Of a stretch of DNA of 64,000 bases, positions 11,985-23,800 are shown in pieces (within the stretch, counting starts at the first letter, position 1; each line of letters starts with the position of its first letter). Position numbers and translations under genes: made by a program. This DNA is from Branchiostoma floridae (lineage: Eukaryota > Chordata > Leptocardii > Amphioxiformes > Branchiostomatidae): assembly GCF_000003815.2 (NCBI RefSeq), contig NC_049995.1, forward strand, positions 10,698,968 to 10,762,967. Reading direction: 5' to 3'. The notes beneath the pieces are model-generated. The model was not told where the DNA came from. It ran no database searches and was given only the letters and a program-made list of their open reading frames with translations.

Positions 11985-12095
11985 AACCAGCTTTCCTCAG
12001 TGTCACTGAAGGAAATGTACACGTGGAATCGATCTGAAACGTCTGACAATTTCAAAAATCATATTCAGTTGCTTGAGTAACTGCTTTTGGTGAAA
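11985..12095 (+). repeat. Dispersed repeat containing GTTGCTTGAGTAACTGCTTT
   Basis: A block with CAGTGTCACTGA, TGAAACGTCTGAC, AAAATCATATTCAG and GTTGCTTGAGTAACTGCTTT reappears inverted at about 19840-19960; a weaker relative is at 31270-31340. It has the CTGAAG...TGAAACGTC layout discussed for Penelope-type termini. Family assignment is uncertain. Confidence 0.55.
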
Positions 12096-12712
12096 TTGCA
12101 AGTGATTTATCAGATTGAAAGTCTTATAACATTGTCTGACTCATCACGAAGAAATTCAAAATGGTGAGTAAATACTAACCATTGTGGTATATGACCTATT
12201 GGCCAGTAGTTATGCAAAAATGTGTGACTAACAAGTTTCGCACATGACAATTCGTTGGAGAGTTGACCCTCAAAATGTGTCGCATTTCAGGGACAAGTGC
12301 GTCATCAAAAACTTCACCAGCTCATTGATATTGACCTAACATACCTCTTTCGGGAGCTTAGGGAAGAAGCTCGGGGACTTATTTTACGTAAAATGCCTGG
12401 CGTATTCGTCATTGTGGTATAACTTAAGTGAACTCCAACCCCCAAGCAATCATTCTAGCGCGTCTACACCCAATGGACAGATGGCATGTTTTGACACATT
12501 TGCTAATACAGCACAGTACTGTACTTGTAATCAACCATTCTATACTGCAATATGGCCAGAGCAAGTCGCAATGATGCTGGTCAATGTAACATTGTAAAAA
12601 CTAACATGATTTTAAGTCCTTAGTCTATTGGAGCGCCGAATTCCGGGAAAGTGCGAAGTTGATCATGAAAATAAAACGTGGAACGCTAAGTCGTGCAGTT
12701 TAACAGTTAAGT

Positions 12713-12960
12713 CATCTAGACTACAATATCTCAAGTGTGCAGTATGACAATCACTTCGATGTGCCCTAAACTTGAAATGGCTATACATGTACCAGCATAT
12801 AATGTTTATGCACGAATAAGAATTCTAGTCTACAATATCTCAAGTGCCATACAACCGAGATAGTCGTAACGTTACATGCAGTATGGCAATCACTTCGACA
12901 TACCCCTAACTTAGAATGGTCATACATGAACCAGCATATAATGTTTCTGCACACATTTAG
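12713..12960. repeat. Two-copy tandem duplication (~110/138 bp)
   Basis: CTACAATATCTCAAGTG, ATGGCAATCACTTCGA and CCAGCATATAATGTTT occur twice in the same order. The second copy carries a ~30-bp insertion between the first two blocks. Non-coding. Confidence 0.8.
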
Positions 12961-14185
12961 AGTTAAGTCGATTAAACGACGCATAAAGATATTTCCCATA
13001 ACTGTTACGATGTATAAACAGTTTACACTGAGCACCATGTAATTGAGTCAATTGGAAAAGATGTTAAAAGTGTGCCAATGAAAGTTTACGATGTACACAG
13101 AAGACGAATGTCTTGGCCTTCTGTCAGCTCGCAAAGCGAAGTAATGTCTACCCCTCCTAGCGAGTTTGATCTCATCAGCAGTATACATTGACCTTTTTGG
13201 TAATGGTAGCTGTCAGATGCCCAATGCGTGATCACGACTGTCGTCTCTGTGATTCACCTTTTGCTCTGGTACTCCTCGAAAGTGACAAACTCGTAAGTGC
13301 TACGTGTCTGTGGACTATATGTCTGTGTAGGCACGGAAATTTCGAAATCAATCCATTGCTAGCTTACCATCAGCATCATATCTTTATGAACAATTTACTA
13401 CCGGTGCAAACTGTAACTTAAGTTTGCACAAGGCTTTGTAACAATGGTAATACTAATAAGGATTCCTATAATTACGTAGAGCAAACCTGGGTAAATGTGT
13501 ATGACTGAGAAAGTGTTTCTTTTAGTTATGAATAACATTGAATAAACATGCACATGCATTGTAAACTTCACGTACTGTGTACTAAATTCTAAAACTTTTA
13601 GTGTGTCCTAAAGAACTAAAAAAAATGAAATGTTGTGTTTTTGTAGACAACAAAGAAGTCATGAGATGTCTATTAGGAACACGGCGTTTTCGCAAACGGT
13701 TTCTCATCTGATTGTGTTTGATCATGATACACAAAGCACCGCATCAATTATTTCAGATAAGACGACTTCAAAGATGTCATTTAACGCTAATGATCTCATT
13801 ACTGCAAGCTGTGATTAATGATTTATATGTAGTGTTGCAATGGGCGCATCAGAGGTAGTGATTTTCTCACGGAGTGATGGATCTCCTCAGACAGACTCAG
13901 TGAAAGGCAGATCCCGGGATGAGGGCTTGTCGCCTACACTACTTATCAAGTCAGCAGTTCTCACGTCTATAAGGGTTTAGACATTATCCATCGTCCTCTG
14001 GAGTAGTAACAAAGTGTTATACCCCATTTCCACCATGACGGCGCTCTCTCTTCGACCTAAAATATGTGTGGCATACGTCTGTCTCGGAAGACAATGGTTG
14101 ACAGACAGGGTGGATTTTAAGGCGACCCGTCTGCCCAGCATGCACAAATCAGCTTTGCCCTAAACACAAGTTAATTCTTTGGGTG
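12961..14185. other. Unannotated spacer
   Basis: Several 60-77-codon frames are present without homology, splice sites or a codon signature. No repeat family recognised. Confidence 0.4.
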
Positions 14186-14262
14186 ATATGGTCTTAAGCT
14201 GGTGTGTTACGCCGAAGGGCGGTTGTACCGGCTATATAGATACAGATACAGAAATGACCAAA
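14186..14262 (-). repeat. Dispersed repeat, CCTTCGGCGTAACACACCAG family, copy 1
   Basis: On the minus strand it reads CTGTATCTGTATCTA, TATAGCCGGTACAACCG, then CCTTCGGCGTAACACACCAG. The same order is found on the + strand at 33072-33150. Confidence 0.7.
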
Positions 14263-15137
14263 AAAGTTGAAATAACATGTACATGTGTTGTTTTAATTTT
14301 GTCGTAATAATGTAGTTTGAATATGCTTCAAAAGACATATCTTACTGATTAGTATAATATTATTGCCTTAAGATGCGAAATTAGGTAAAATTATTATATT
14401 GCCCATATGGGAACATTATGTTGTAAGACTATATATACATCACCCAGCACTACGGTGTTGTAATTGTGCACGCATAATGTTAATGTTATTAACCATGTTG
14501 AATGAAAGGCTCCCTTCAGAGATTTTCGATATCTCATTTTGATAATGTTGTTTCAAGCGGATTCGCTGTTCGTTTTCACATTCATCTTCTATACTTGACA
14601 TTGATACCGATTTTGGATATTGGACTCCTGTGGCGTTAAGCTAAGGCGTCTTTTAATGATAATTTATGCGCATTTATTTATCAATAACTCCATGGACATG
14701 TATTATCTTTGATCTGCGGAAATTGACATTCTTTTATCCAATGGCTTATCAAGATTTTCCACATTGGCGGAAGAAGTGACATACCAAGTGGACATTACCA
14801 TTTCTACTTGTCAACTTGAACATTATACTGTAAAGTTATACCCAGTCACACTGGTAATGATCCCCATTCTTTCCAACGAACGTTCTGAGTGCTTTGTCGT
14901 GCTTAATTTTTGGCTTTACACCCCACACTAGAGAACCTCCATAAACAAATGTTTTACATGTATGGTGGGCCCCCTTTATTTAAAACCAACTTTTAAAAGT
15001 TGTAGGGGCTCTCCACCCGTTTTGAGTTGACTAAATAAAATATGTAAATTTTGATAGGTTGTAAGTGCCTCAATCAAGGGCGCAACACAGAAGCGTACTA
15101 GCCTCAACCGGGCTCCACAGGTCGCTGGAAAACACTA

Positions 15138-15345
15138 CTAAGGCCTACGTCACATTTCCTACCCGGGGCCCGGCCGGGCTGTTTGCGGAAAAGAAAAATT
15201 TAAGTTTATGCCAACAAATATGCACAGTGCATGCCGTAGAATTATATTCGGTCCGTTTTGTGTTTTTGTTGTCTTTTATGTCATAATTATCATTCCTAAA
15301 AGCTGCCCGGTCGGGACCCTTTGTGTAGATGTGACCTTAGCCTAA
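15138..15345. mobile_element. MITE with TAAGGC...GTCACAT termini and a CCCGGCCGGG core
   Basis: TAAGGCCTACGTCACATTT on the left is matched by the complement of GATGTGACCTTAGCC on the right, with GGCCCGGCCGGGC and GCCCGGTCGGGACC just inside. A related but eroded block is near 16795-16850 (GGCCCTAGGTCACAAATTTC). Non-coding. Confidence 0.6.
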
Positions 15346-15889
15346 GCCATTTAAGTCCTACAAGTTTTTATTCCCAACTTGGCCAAAGTCCCCTATTCGG
15401 CCATTCGGGAGTCTAATAGAGACCAGAAGACTGCCAGGGATTCGAGTCCAGAAAATTAGACTCGGAGTCAACAACCACAACAAAAACACCTTGCCACAAT
15501 TACATCGCCATAGATACCATAGCAACACTGAGTGCTTCTAGGGACAAACCTAATGTAATCTAATGATTTTAAATTTATTGTCAGATGAAATTGAAAAACT
15601 TATAATTAGTATTTATATACACTCAGAGAAAACCTTTGTTTTCTATTTGTCTTGTCTTGTCTTTCTCATGTGTATAACTAATCTGAAAAGTCCGTTTCCA
15701 CTTCTTCGACAGCCATAAAAATTCCAATTACACCACTACGTATCTCGCAGAGCAACCTTAAGTGCCATTTGGACACACTTCGTAGTAATCAAATCAGAAA
15801 TAATCCATTGGACAACGGCGTAAGTGTCACTACAATGCTGCGCATTTCCCTTAAGTCTTGACCCACTTCTAAAAGGCATTGACCTTATA

Positions 15890-16560
15890 CACAGACAGGT
15901 GTATAAGTATGTCGTAGGTACTTAAAGCACATGAACCGTAGGTAACCCTTTCTCTTGCCCATTCCAGCTTGGTTATAAAACAAAAGCTAGTGGTCGATTT
16001 TTTATTCTAATCAAATCTTATACGACTATATCATATCACAGGTACTTTAGGTACACGAACCATGATAGATAACCCTTTTCCTTGTCATTCTAGCTCGGTT
16101 ATAAAAAGAAAAACTAGCGGTCGATTTTTTTAATTCTAATCAAATTTTATATGACTATATCATATCATGGGTACGTCATAAGTAGTTTAAGTACACGGGC
16201 CATAAGTAACCCTTTGTCTTGTACATTTCAGTTTGGTTATAAAATAAAAACTAGCGGTTGCTTTTTATTCTAATCAAATTTTTAAACGACTATATCATAT
16301 CATAGGTATGCCATATACTTTAAGTACACAAACCATAACCTTTTCCATGTCCATTCCAGCTTGGTTATAAAACAAAAACTAGTGGGTTTTTTTATTATTC
16401 TAGTCAAATTTTATACGACTATATCATATCATACGTACACGTATTTTACGTACACGAACCATAGACAACATTTTCCCTTGTCCGTTCCAGTTTGGTTATA
16501 AAACAAAAACTAGCGGTCGATTCTTTATTCTAATCAAATTTTATACGACTATATCATGTC
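15890..16560 (+). repeat. Minisatellite, ~126-138 bp unit, five copies
   Basis: GGTTATAAAAC with AAAACTAGCGGTCGATT, then TCTAATCAAATTTTATA and ACGACTATATCATATCA, recurs with GGTTATAAAA at 15971, 16097, 16235, 16363 and 16494. A single diverged unit lies at 17255-17400. The flanks of the array are also duplicated around that lone unit. Confidence 0.9.
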
Positions 16561-16911
16561 TAATAATGAATGGTGGACTTCATTAACGATTCGGTCATTC
16601 GTCAGGTCTTTGCAAGGTCGAGGATACACTCTGTGGTCAATTATACGAACAAATCCACATGGTACACCATTGACTGTACACAATGAATACAAGAAAATCG
16701 GATTAAACTTTGTTTCTGAGGGAGTTAAGTAGCCTCAACTAAACTCCACAGGTCACTGGAAAAATAGCAGAAATTGATCAAATGGACAAAACAGTTAGTT
16801 GGCCCTAGGTCACAAATTTCGGCTGGCTAATAACTCCGGCGTGCTATCTGTCTATTATGTCAACCTCTACTATTTCTGCGCTGTAAATTGTAGTTTTGAT
16901 AGCCTCCATAG

Positions 16912-17095
16912 CAGGCTCTCTAGGCATTCTTTCGTCTTTTTTGGCTTATGATACACTTTTACTGGCCATTTTGTTGTACTGGACATTTGTATTGCCGGTA
17001 CTAGGGACCCCATTGCAATAAGAATTGGCTAGCAAAAGTGTATTATGAGCCAAAAAAGACGATAAAAGGCCCAAAGAGTTTTGAGAGGTTGAGTA
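16912..17095. mobile_element. Foldback element with ~50-bp arms
   Basis: TCGTCTTTTTTGGCTTATGA plus TACACTTTTACTGGCCA on the left is repeated inverted at 17025-17085, where the same words read as complement. The spacer is about 60 bp. No coding capacity. Confidence 0.75.
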
Positions 17096-17199
17096 AAACT
17101 ATGTACATGTATGCTGCTCCTTCCTTATTATAGGATCCTTTGGTATTTAAAGAATAGATAGGGCCAAAAACCAAAAGATTTTGCCGTACGTACGTACAG

Positions 17200-17545
17200 A
17201 TTACCTCAATGCTGCACAAATCCCTACCAATTTCTAAAAGTCATTCACCAGCATACACATACGTCATAGGTACACTAAGGACAAGGATCACAGACAACCC
17301 TAGGGTTAACAACCTCTCCCTGTCTATTCCGGCTTCGTTATAAAATGGAAACTATTATTCGTTTATTGATATTAATCAAATTTTATACGACAATATCACA
17401 TAATTAGTCTATATACCTCATAAACGTTTCGGCCTTTTACCTTGTCTTTGCAAGGTCAATGGTACATTTGGTATAAAACGACAGTATTGAAATCCATGGT
17501 AGACCATGAACTGTAAACTATAAATGTATAAAGATTGCGGATCAA
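17200..17545 (+). repeat. Diverged duplicate of the 15.8-16.7 kb region with one repeat unit
   Basis: CAATGCTGCACAAATCCC, TTCTAAAAGTCATTCACC and GTCATAGGTAC match the left flank of the 15.9 kb array. One array unit follows, then TCTTTGCAAGGTCAA and CCATGGTAGACCATGAACTG, which match 16600-16680. Confidence 0.75.
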
Positions 17546-17800
17546 AATACTTTTCAAATGCTTTTGAAACATCGACCATGTACTTCAAGCCGTCTATCTG
17601 ATAGAAACATTGGGTAGGCCACAAGAAGGATTTTGTACCTCCATGTAGTCCCTTTGTAAGATGTCTAAACTAAAGTCAAGAAGAGAAACTGCAGTAGTGC
17701 GGCCATGTATCATGTTCATCGGCACTAGCGAAAACTATCATGCAAAGAACCGTCTAGGGAGGAAGAAAGTGGGAAAAGCAACGACGAAAAATATGTAATA

Positions 17801-17964
17801 GTTACCCCATGGGCGGGGCGAGGTTTCTGTGTATATCACCAGTCCCGCCCACTGAGGGGATCTCTAGTCTCCCCGAGGGTGAAGCCCGAGGGAAGACTAG
17901 AGATCCCCGAGGTGGCGGGACTGGTGATATACACAGAAAACGAGACGAAGGCCATGGGGTAACT
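17801..17964. mobile_element. Foldback element with ~75-bp arms
   Basis: GTTACCCCATGG at 17801 and its complement at 17953-17964 mark the ends. The inner arms TTCTGTGTATATCACCAGTC, CCGCC and GGGATCTCTAGTCT pair almost perfectly with the right side. The loop is short (GAGGGTGAAGCCCGAGGG). Open frames on both strands are a by-product of the palindrome. Confidence 0.85.
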
Positions 17965-18724
17965 AACTTAGCCCATGGCATACTTCCCCGAAGCTTTTCT
18001 AGTTCATCAGCTTTACAAAATGTTACTTTATTTTGTCCTAAAAGTCCACAATCTTTCTTGTTATTGTTTGAAAAGCTGTGACAGACAGTGTCAGCCTGTA
18101 ACAACAAAGGTCATTAATCTTGTCAAGACCTTTCCGGGCAAGGTGCCTGGAGACAGAAAGTCTGCTCATATTCCTCTGGGCAATTAGAAATCAAGCATAG
18201 GATTGGTCAGTTATCACATGACACTATTCTGGTCCCAGAAGAAGGTCTCAAAGGTAAGCGAGGATTGGTCAGAACGGGTCACATGCGTATATCACCCATA
18301 CTTTTCAGGCTGAAATCACCACTGTTTTCTGATATCATCACACTTTTTCCCTCATTTGCATGAAATAGCAGCACACTTTTTTTCATAGCACCATACTATG
18401 TGGATATATCAACAGAAAATGGGGGCTTCTCATTGGCTGTGGGGAAGTAGCCATGGGCTAAGGTAGGATATCATCAGAGAATAGACAGGCAAGATACTAC
18501 CGTACCAAAGACGTGAAACATCAAGAAAAGCACAAAACTGAAAAGGGTGGAGAAAACTGGTTGTCAGATATACTACGGTACCCCACGGTGAAATAAATTT
18601 AGTTAGACGAGATGAAATGGATCTGCCAATGGTTGTGACATATTGTAAGGTTAACCAAGGTTGAGTCAAATTTATGACTATGTGACCCTTACCCTCTCCC
18701 CGATTACTGCCGGGGTTTCCTGTT
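17965..18724. other. Unannotated spacer
   Basis: No exon or repeat family recognised. Confidence 0.4.
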
Positions 18725-19362
18725 TGTACGTGACACGTTGGAACATGTAGACTAATTTCAATGCTTTTATTAGTTCAACAACCTTACGTGAGCTTTCAAC
18801 AATGTAAAGTGAGATATTAGGTCGAATCTTGTCAATGTGGAATTAAATATTGATGGTAACACGTTGTACCATTTGGATTGAGCAGATCGTCGTGTTATTA
18901 CCACGTTGGATCATGTAGACTAATTTTGATACTTTTATTAGTTCAATAACCTTAAGTGAAGCATTCAACAATGTAAAGTGAGACATTAAGTCAAATTTTG
19001 ACATAGAGGAATAAAATATTGATGGTAAAATGTACTTTTTGGATTGACGAGATTGTCGTGTTATTACCACGTTGGGTTATGTAGACTAATTTCAATACTT
19101 TTATATGTTCAATAACCTTAAATGAAGCATTCAACCATGTCATAATGTAATTAGGTCGAATCTTGTCATAGTGGAATAAAATATTAGTGATAACATTTAG
19201 TACATTTTGGATCGAAGAGATCGTACTGTTATCACCACTTTAATATTTACTTGAGGCTTTCAACAATAAGTGAGATATCAGGTCAAATCTTGTCACAGTG
19301 CAATGAAATATTAATGGTAACATGTTGTACCTTTTGGATTGAACAGATCCCTTTATTATTAC
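18725..19362 (+). repeat. Minisatellite, ~167-bp unit, about four copies
   Basis: CACGTTGGATCATGTAGACT, TTTTATTAGTTCAA, CAACAATGTAAAGTGAGA and TGGATTGAGCAGATCGTC repeat with the CACGTTGG word at about 18734, 18902 and 19068. The fourth unit is degenerate and truncated. Confidence 0.88.
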
Positions 19363-19839
19363 ATATACCTAGTTGTGTCGATTAAGCAAGTCTAAACCTT
19401 GGGGAAACTATTGGAAGAGCAAGCTTGTAATAGTCAGCAATATTGTGCTTGCCACTGTCCTTGACACGGAAACATTGGGGACTGGTAGTGATATCATGTT
19501 CTTTGTAGACTCCCATCCTTTTTGACAATTACGGAAGTCGCTTTCTATAATGTATATTCAGCATGCAATATGCATAGGAACACAAGTGAGGGGGCAATTT
19601 GGTGCTGCGAGCAACAAAGAGCATTTCTAAATTAAACGGGAGTCGAGGGATCAGGTTGGCGCCCGGTGAGAAAGCGGGCAATTTTCTGGGTGTAGCCGCA
19701 TTTTCCTTGATGGTGCCGGGGAGTGTAATTTCTGTAGACCGTGATTAGGGAGGTGAATGCCTCGAGCAGAAACGACATGGCAAGAGTTCAGTTGGGTTCA
19801 GTTACGTCGATGAAGATTAGACATCCAGGTAATAAGATA

Positions 19840-19960
19840 TGCCAAAAAAGCAGTTACTCAAGCAACTGGATATGATTCTGGAAACGGTCAGATTGTATGT
19901 TTCAACAAGCATCAATTAGTATTCGTCGGTGACACTGCAGTGACTGGAAGAAACTGGTCT
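19840..19960 (-). repeat. Dispersed repeat containing GTTGCTTGAGTAACTGCTTT, inverted copy
   Basis: On the minus strand it reads GGTATGAAAGACC, CAGTGTCACCGA, TGAAACATACAATCTGACCG, ATCATATCCA and GTTGCTTGAGTAACTGCTTT, collinear with 11940-12095. Confidence 0.55.
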
Positions 19961-19999
19961 TTCATACCCTAACTATAAATTAAGACATTTTAGGTGTCC

Positions 20000-20378
20000 A
20001 ATAGGAAACATTGTGAGACGAAGTTAAACTGAAGAAAATTAGATTCCAATAGAAAACAAAGGTAAGGCAAAGTCAAGCTGAAGTAAATTTCGGATTTCAA
20101 TGGGCAACAAAGCTAAGACACAAAAGATCAGTTCCCTAGCCTGTTCCTTGTATAATAGCACAAACCTAGTTTAAGCCAAGATGAGCTCATTGTGAGAAAT
20201 GCTGAATTCGAGCATAGCACAGACTCGACGACAAGGCGAAAGTTCAGTTCCCTAGCTTGTTCCATGTGCAATGGTACAAACCGAGTTTAAGCTAAGATAA
20301 GCCCATTGTGAGGAATGCCACTTTAATAGAGGTAGCATAGACGACAAGGCAACAGTTCAGTTCCCTAGCCTGCTCCAT
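20000..20378 (+). repeat. Short tandem duplications (~60 and ~116 bp units)
   Basis: AGTTCCCTAGCCTGTTCC occurs at about 20129, 20245 and 20360 with collinear sequence between (AAGCTAAGATAAGCCCATT, GTGAGGAATGC). A ~60-bp duplication with AACTGAAGAAAATT / GCTGAAGTAAATTTC lies just before it. Confidence 0.75.
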
Positions 20379-20486
20379 ACACAAAACGTAAGAAAATTCC
20401 GTTCTTTATCCCTAAAATTGGCTTGAGTTATCTTTAGAACCACGCGGTGCCACACCAGTTCCCCAAGTGCAATTAGATACCACCTT
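20379..20486. mobile_element. TA-flanked MITE, AAGGTGG family, right-end fragment (copy 5)
   Basis: Only the right half survives: AAAACGTAAGAAAATTCCG through GTGCCACACCAGTTCCCC and the end AGATACCACCTT, followed by TA. The left arm is missing; the preceding tandem repeat abuts directly. Confidence 0.7.
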
Positions 20487-21384
20487 TACCAATGAAACAT
20501 TGACCGGCCAAACTTTTAATATTTTCAAAAGACCAACTGGACACAATGACAAGACTTCATTCGTGCCAGCATCAAAAGTACAGAAAGGCTTAGTATTCAC
20601 TATATTCAAATAGAACGTCGGGGTGTTTAGCTTTCCTCTGTCAATCAAGTGAATGCCTTTTTTTTTCAGAATAACAATTATATGTTGTAAACCTGTTATC
20701 TTAGATACGTGTGGCAAAATTAAATCTCGACTGTCAAAACTGTTTTACACTTTTGTCAAAGCAGTTTCACATGCAAGTTTAGGATTTTAATCTACTTCAT
20801 ATCGCTAGGATAATACCCTATCTATGAACAATCTTCCCTTGCAAATCGCAAGCATGGAACAAATGGAATTTCGCATGTGTAATTGCAGCTGAGAAACTCC
20901 AAAGGGCATCGTGAATTTCTAATCGACTTCCCTCTGACAGGGTTTATTCCTGGAGGATCCATCTAGATGATGAATGTTGCTGCCGGAAGCAGAAAAAATT
21001 GTTCTTTACATTAATGAGATGTAAGGAGGTTAGAGACATGCTAGGAGAAGCTACCGGGGAAGTTAGAATGGGAACAAAGTTTTGATATAGGCTTACCACT
21101 GTTATGTAGATTTCTTGATGATGTTTCCTAAGTATGTATATTAAAGATATAATTCAATCAATGCAGACGGTATAGTGTAAGACTAGTGCAACATTACAAC
21201 AGACCAGTAGAGAATCATTTTATGGACCATCACAATTTCTATTTATCTAGTACAATGCATAAATAATTCCACACATAAAAAGAAACCACAAAAGGAGGAC
21301 TTAAGACATATCTGTACAGTAGATATACAAAAACATCATTATGTCTTCGATATTGTAGTATGCTTGTGGAATGTATATGTACTA
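20487..21384. other. Unannotated spacer
   Basis: A 101-codon minus-strand frame (20412-20717) overlaps the MITE end and shows no domain. Nothing else seen. Confidence 0.4.
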
Positions 21385-21470
21385 GATTAATGCCCGGTAG
21401 TACAATATAACACTTTGCCTTATACATTGTGCCTGTTAAAATTGCTGTGCAATAAACTTTAACTTTACTA
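21385..21470 (+). mobile_element. LINE 3'-end tail, copy 1
   Basis: GCCTTATACATTGTGCCTG, then GCTGTGCAATAAACTTTAAC ending in a CTTTAC-type tail, matches the tail that follows the recognisable LINE fragment at 42540-43018. No coding part precedes it here. Confidence 0.55.
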
Positions 21471-21693
21471 TATATTGCATGAAGGAATATTGTGCCAATG
21501 ACAAAACTCATTAGTTCTCGCTATTTGTAGTTATGTTGGTAAGCAATACCGTGTACCATACCAACAGCAAACAAAAGCAATGGATGATTGTCATGTTAGA
21601 GAATACCATGTAACTAACGCTACAACTGGCTTTTGGACCATGTTCCTAATATATTAATCGATACCATGCCCGCTACTAGTGGCAATGTCAATC

Positions 21694-21726
21694 ATTATTT
21701 TATTTTATTTTACTTTATTTTATTCG
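21694..21726. repeat. (TATTT)n simple repeat
   Basis: Run of TATTTTATTTTATTTTACTTT-type units. Confidence 0.8.
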
Positions 21727-22081
21727 CATTTATTTAAAGAGCATAGGACAAAAAGCATATCTGCTTATGTGAGTTTTCTTCTCAATAAACATAAAAAAAC
21801 AGATAACAATCAAAGTCAACGGGAACTTATGAATACAACAAATAACAAAGATTGACATTGAATAAGCTAAATCAGCATCAATGGAAGAAAAGTAATAATT
21901 GCAAGGTTGCAATAAAAAAACGAACTAAAAACAAGATAGCGGCAGACACAAGGCTGGCTTAACAATCAAATTGAACTAAATGAGTCTTCCTGTCTTTGAA
22001 ATGTAGTTAAACATGGTCGAGAATTTGGCAGTTTATGGAATGTTGGAGAGAAGGGCTGCTCATGAGGAGTAGGGTACATAA

Positions 22082-22500
22082 TAGGGCTGGGTACCGGTAT
22101 AGAAAATTCAGGTCCAGGTTCGGATCAGGTCCAGAGGATTAGGTCCAGGTCCGGACCTGAACCTGGACCTAATTCAGTATGACTCATACCAATGGTACAT
22201 TTTACAACAAAGAAATCTGTTTGGTGGAGTATTAGACTTACGCTGGCGTTTTTAAATCTTACAACGCTAACTGCACCTGTACGATTGGCTGTAAAACTTA
22301 GTAGAAATTACTACTCACTCTTGTTATTTTCTTCCACCTGCAAGCGCCAAAACATGTGAATGCCTGATAAAATAATCTGTTAATTCTCCAATCGGTCCAA
22401 CATCCGGTCCACCTAATTTTTTTCAGGTCCGGTTTTTCTGGACCGGTCCAATAAGAAAAATCGGTTTTGTACCGGTACGCTGTACCGATACCCAGCCCTA
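22082..22500 (+). mobile_element. Non-autonomous hAT-like element, ACCGGTCC family, copy B, intact ends
   Basis: The ends TAGGGCTGGGTACCGGTA and TACCGATACCCAGCCCTA are inverted repeats, flanked on both sides by the identical 8 bp GTACATAA (22074-22081 and 22501-22508). An 8-bp target duplication and YARNG-type termini are hAT hallmarks. At 419 bp with no transposase it is a MITE. Inner GGTCCAGGTCC palindromes and GGACCGGTCC are shared with copies at 8597, 28615, 29070 and 30804. A 119-codon minus-strand frame here is the element read through. Confidence 0.92.
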
Positions 22501-22689
22501 GTACATAACCATTGGGTACATAATCATTGACCCAAGGCTGTTTCTTTGCTTTTGTATATTTCTTGTAACCCAGTAAGAATGTAACGCCTGACTCTAGAAA
22601 CATATTTTCTTCATTTGGTCTTGAACAAATTTTCCTACAACATATCTTTGATTTCATTACCGTAGCGGTTCAAGCCAGCGGTAGGCTTA

Positions 22690-22770
22690 CAAAGACAAGG
22701 CCAATACCTAAAGCAGTAGTAGGATTTGAATGTGCAATAAAGGTCTTCATTCATTCATTCATTCAATATC
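22690..22770 (+). repeat. Possible LINE 3' tail with (ATTC)n
   Basis: GAATGTGCAATAAAGGTC followed by about five ATTC units resembles a retrotransposon 3' tail ending in a microsatellite. No coding remnant precedes it. Confidence 0.4.
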
Positions 22771-23079
22771 ACGTGCCTAATATGCAAAACTTTTTTTATC
22801 CTTTTAGACCTTTGCAACTGAAAAAAAAACAGGTGTATATCCGTTCATCTTGTAGCTAGATAACCATGCTCTATAGAAAACCAAATTGATTGAAACCTGC
22901 CCTAAGTTGGGTGGCAAAATCCTTGTCAGAATCGACCACTGTAAGACCCCACAAGCTGAAACGAACTAGTAGGATCTCTATCTTCATAATTTTAAAACTA
23001 TTTTCGGGTTTTCTTTTTCCGTCTTTTCTAGTGGCGTCAAATAGACGAGGGCTAATTTTGAATCTAAATGAAGCCAACG

Positions 23080-23255
23080 GCTATGCTTGCGGACACAAGA
23101 TCAAGAGGTAATTAGTTCTATTCCTGTATTTCTAGCTACTCGTTGTGTCCTGGAAAAAAAGGCACTTGGGTCCACCAAAGTGCGAAATTGAGTACCTGAC
23201 TTCGGGTGGAAGGTAAAAGGCAGTGGAAGAAGAAGGTTTGGCTCCGCCTACCGAT
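23080..23255 (+). repeat. Degenerate tRNA-derived SINE, family 1
   Basis: GTAATTAGTTCTATTCCTG resembles the box B region; GGCACTTGG, GAGTACCTGACTTCGGG and GGAGGTAAAAG-like words match the family 1 body at 8160-8210. Confidence 0.5.
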
Positions 23256-23349
23256 GCCGTGCCCTAGATATAGTGGATAACACCCAACTGTCTCTACCGC
23301 CTCAAAAAGGCGATGGGACTATCTTATGACGCCACCGCATAGATCATAA

Positions 23350-23800
23350 GCCCTTTCCATGCATGCGCTAGATGCTTGTCTACTGTCGAGACCAAGAACA
23401 ACCAGACAAAGCACAAGCAGTCAGCACATCGTCTCAAAAACTAAGCGAGAGACCCACAGAGCTTTAGCCGAACATCTAAAACACCCTACCACTAGACATT
23501 CGCGCAGCCACAACTCTAGCTTCCTTTAAGAGACTACTAGTGTAACAGAAACAACCAAAACGAACGGGCTCGAATCATGCAGCAGCACTCACTATATATG
23601 TTTTTGTACCATATATGTGTAAAATATGTGTAAAGACTTATTAGGACTTCAAATGATATAAACTGTATCTCTGTTATATACTTTGTCTGACCCTTACCTC
23701 TTCCCTCATGATCTCAATTAAAAGCGGCCTGCAGGCCGATCGATATGAGATTTCATGAAAAAACAAAGGTTCAAACAAACAAAGGTCATTCACTCAGACG
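23350..23800 (+). pseudogene. LINE (CR1/L2-like) 3' end: decayed reverse-transcriptase C-terminus and 3' UTR
   Basis: Between about 23484 and 23551 the forward frame reads NTLPLDIRAATTLASFK and then RLLV, followed by a stop. That layout (NSLP-x-x-IR-x-A-x-TL-x-x-FK) is typical of the very C-terminus of ORF2 in CR1/L2-type non-LTR retrotransposons. A TAA stands where Trp of the usual W-N-x-L-P is expected, and the upstream frame is interrupted, so it is dead. The downstream ~230 bp ends in AAACAAAGGTTCAAACAAAC, a plausible LINE tail. Nothing upstream of ~23350 can be assigned. Confidence 0.6.

Noticed and set aside
17802-18107. Overlapping ~100-codon frames on both strands
   Set aside because: A product of the foldback palindrome at 17801-17964, where both strands read nearly the same sequence.
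15890-19362. CRISPR-like arrays from regular repeats
   Set aside because: Units of 126-167 bp are contiguous, with no unique spacers, in eukaryotic DNA.
22298-22657. 119-codon minus-strand frame
   Set aside because: It lies mostly inside the hAT-type MITE and gives the same translation as that family elsewhere.
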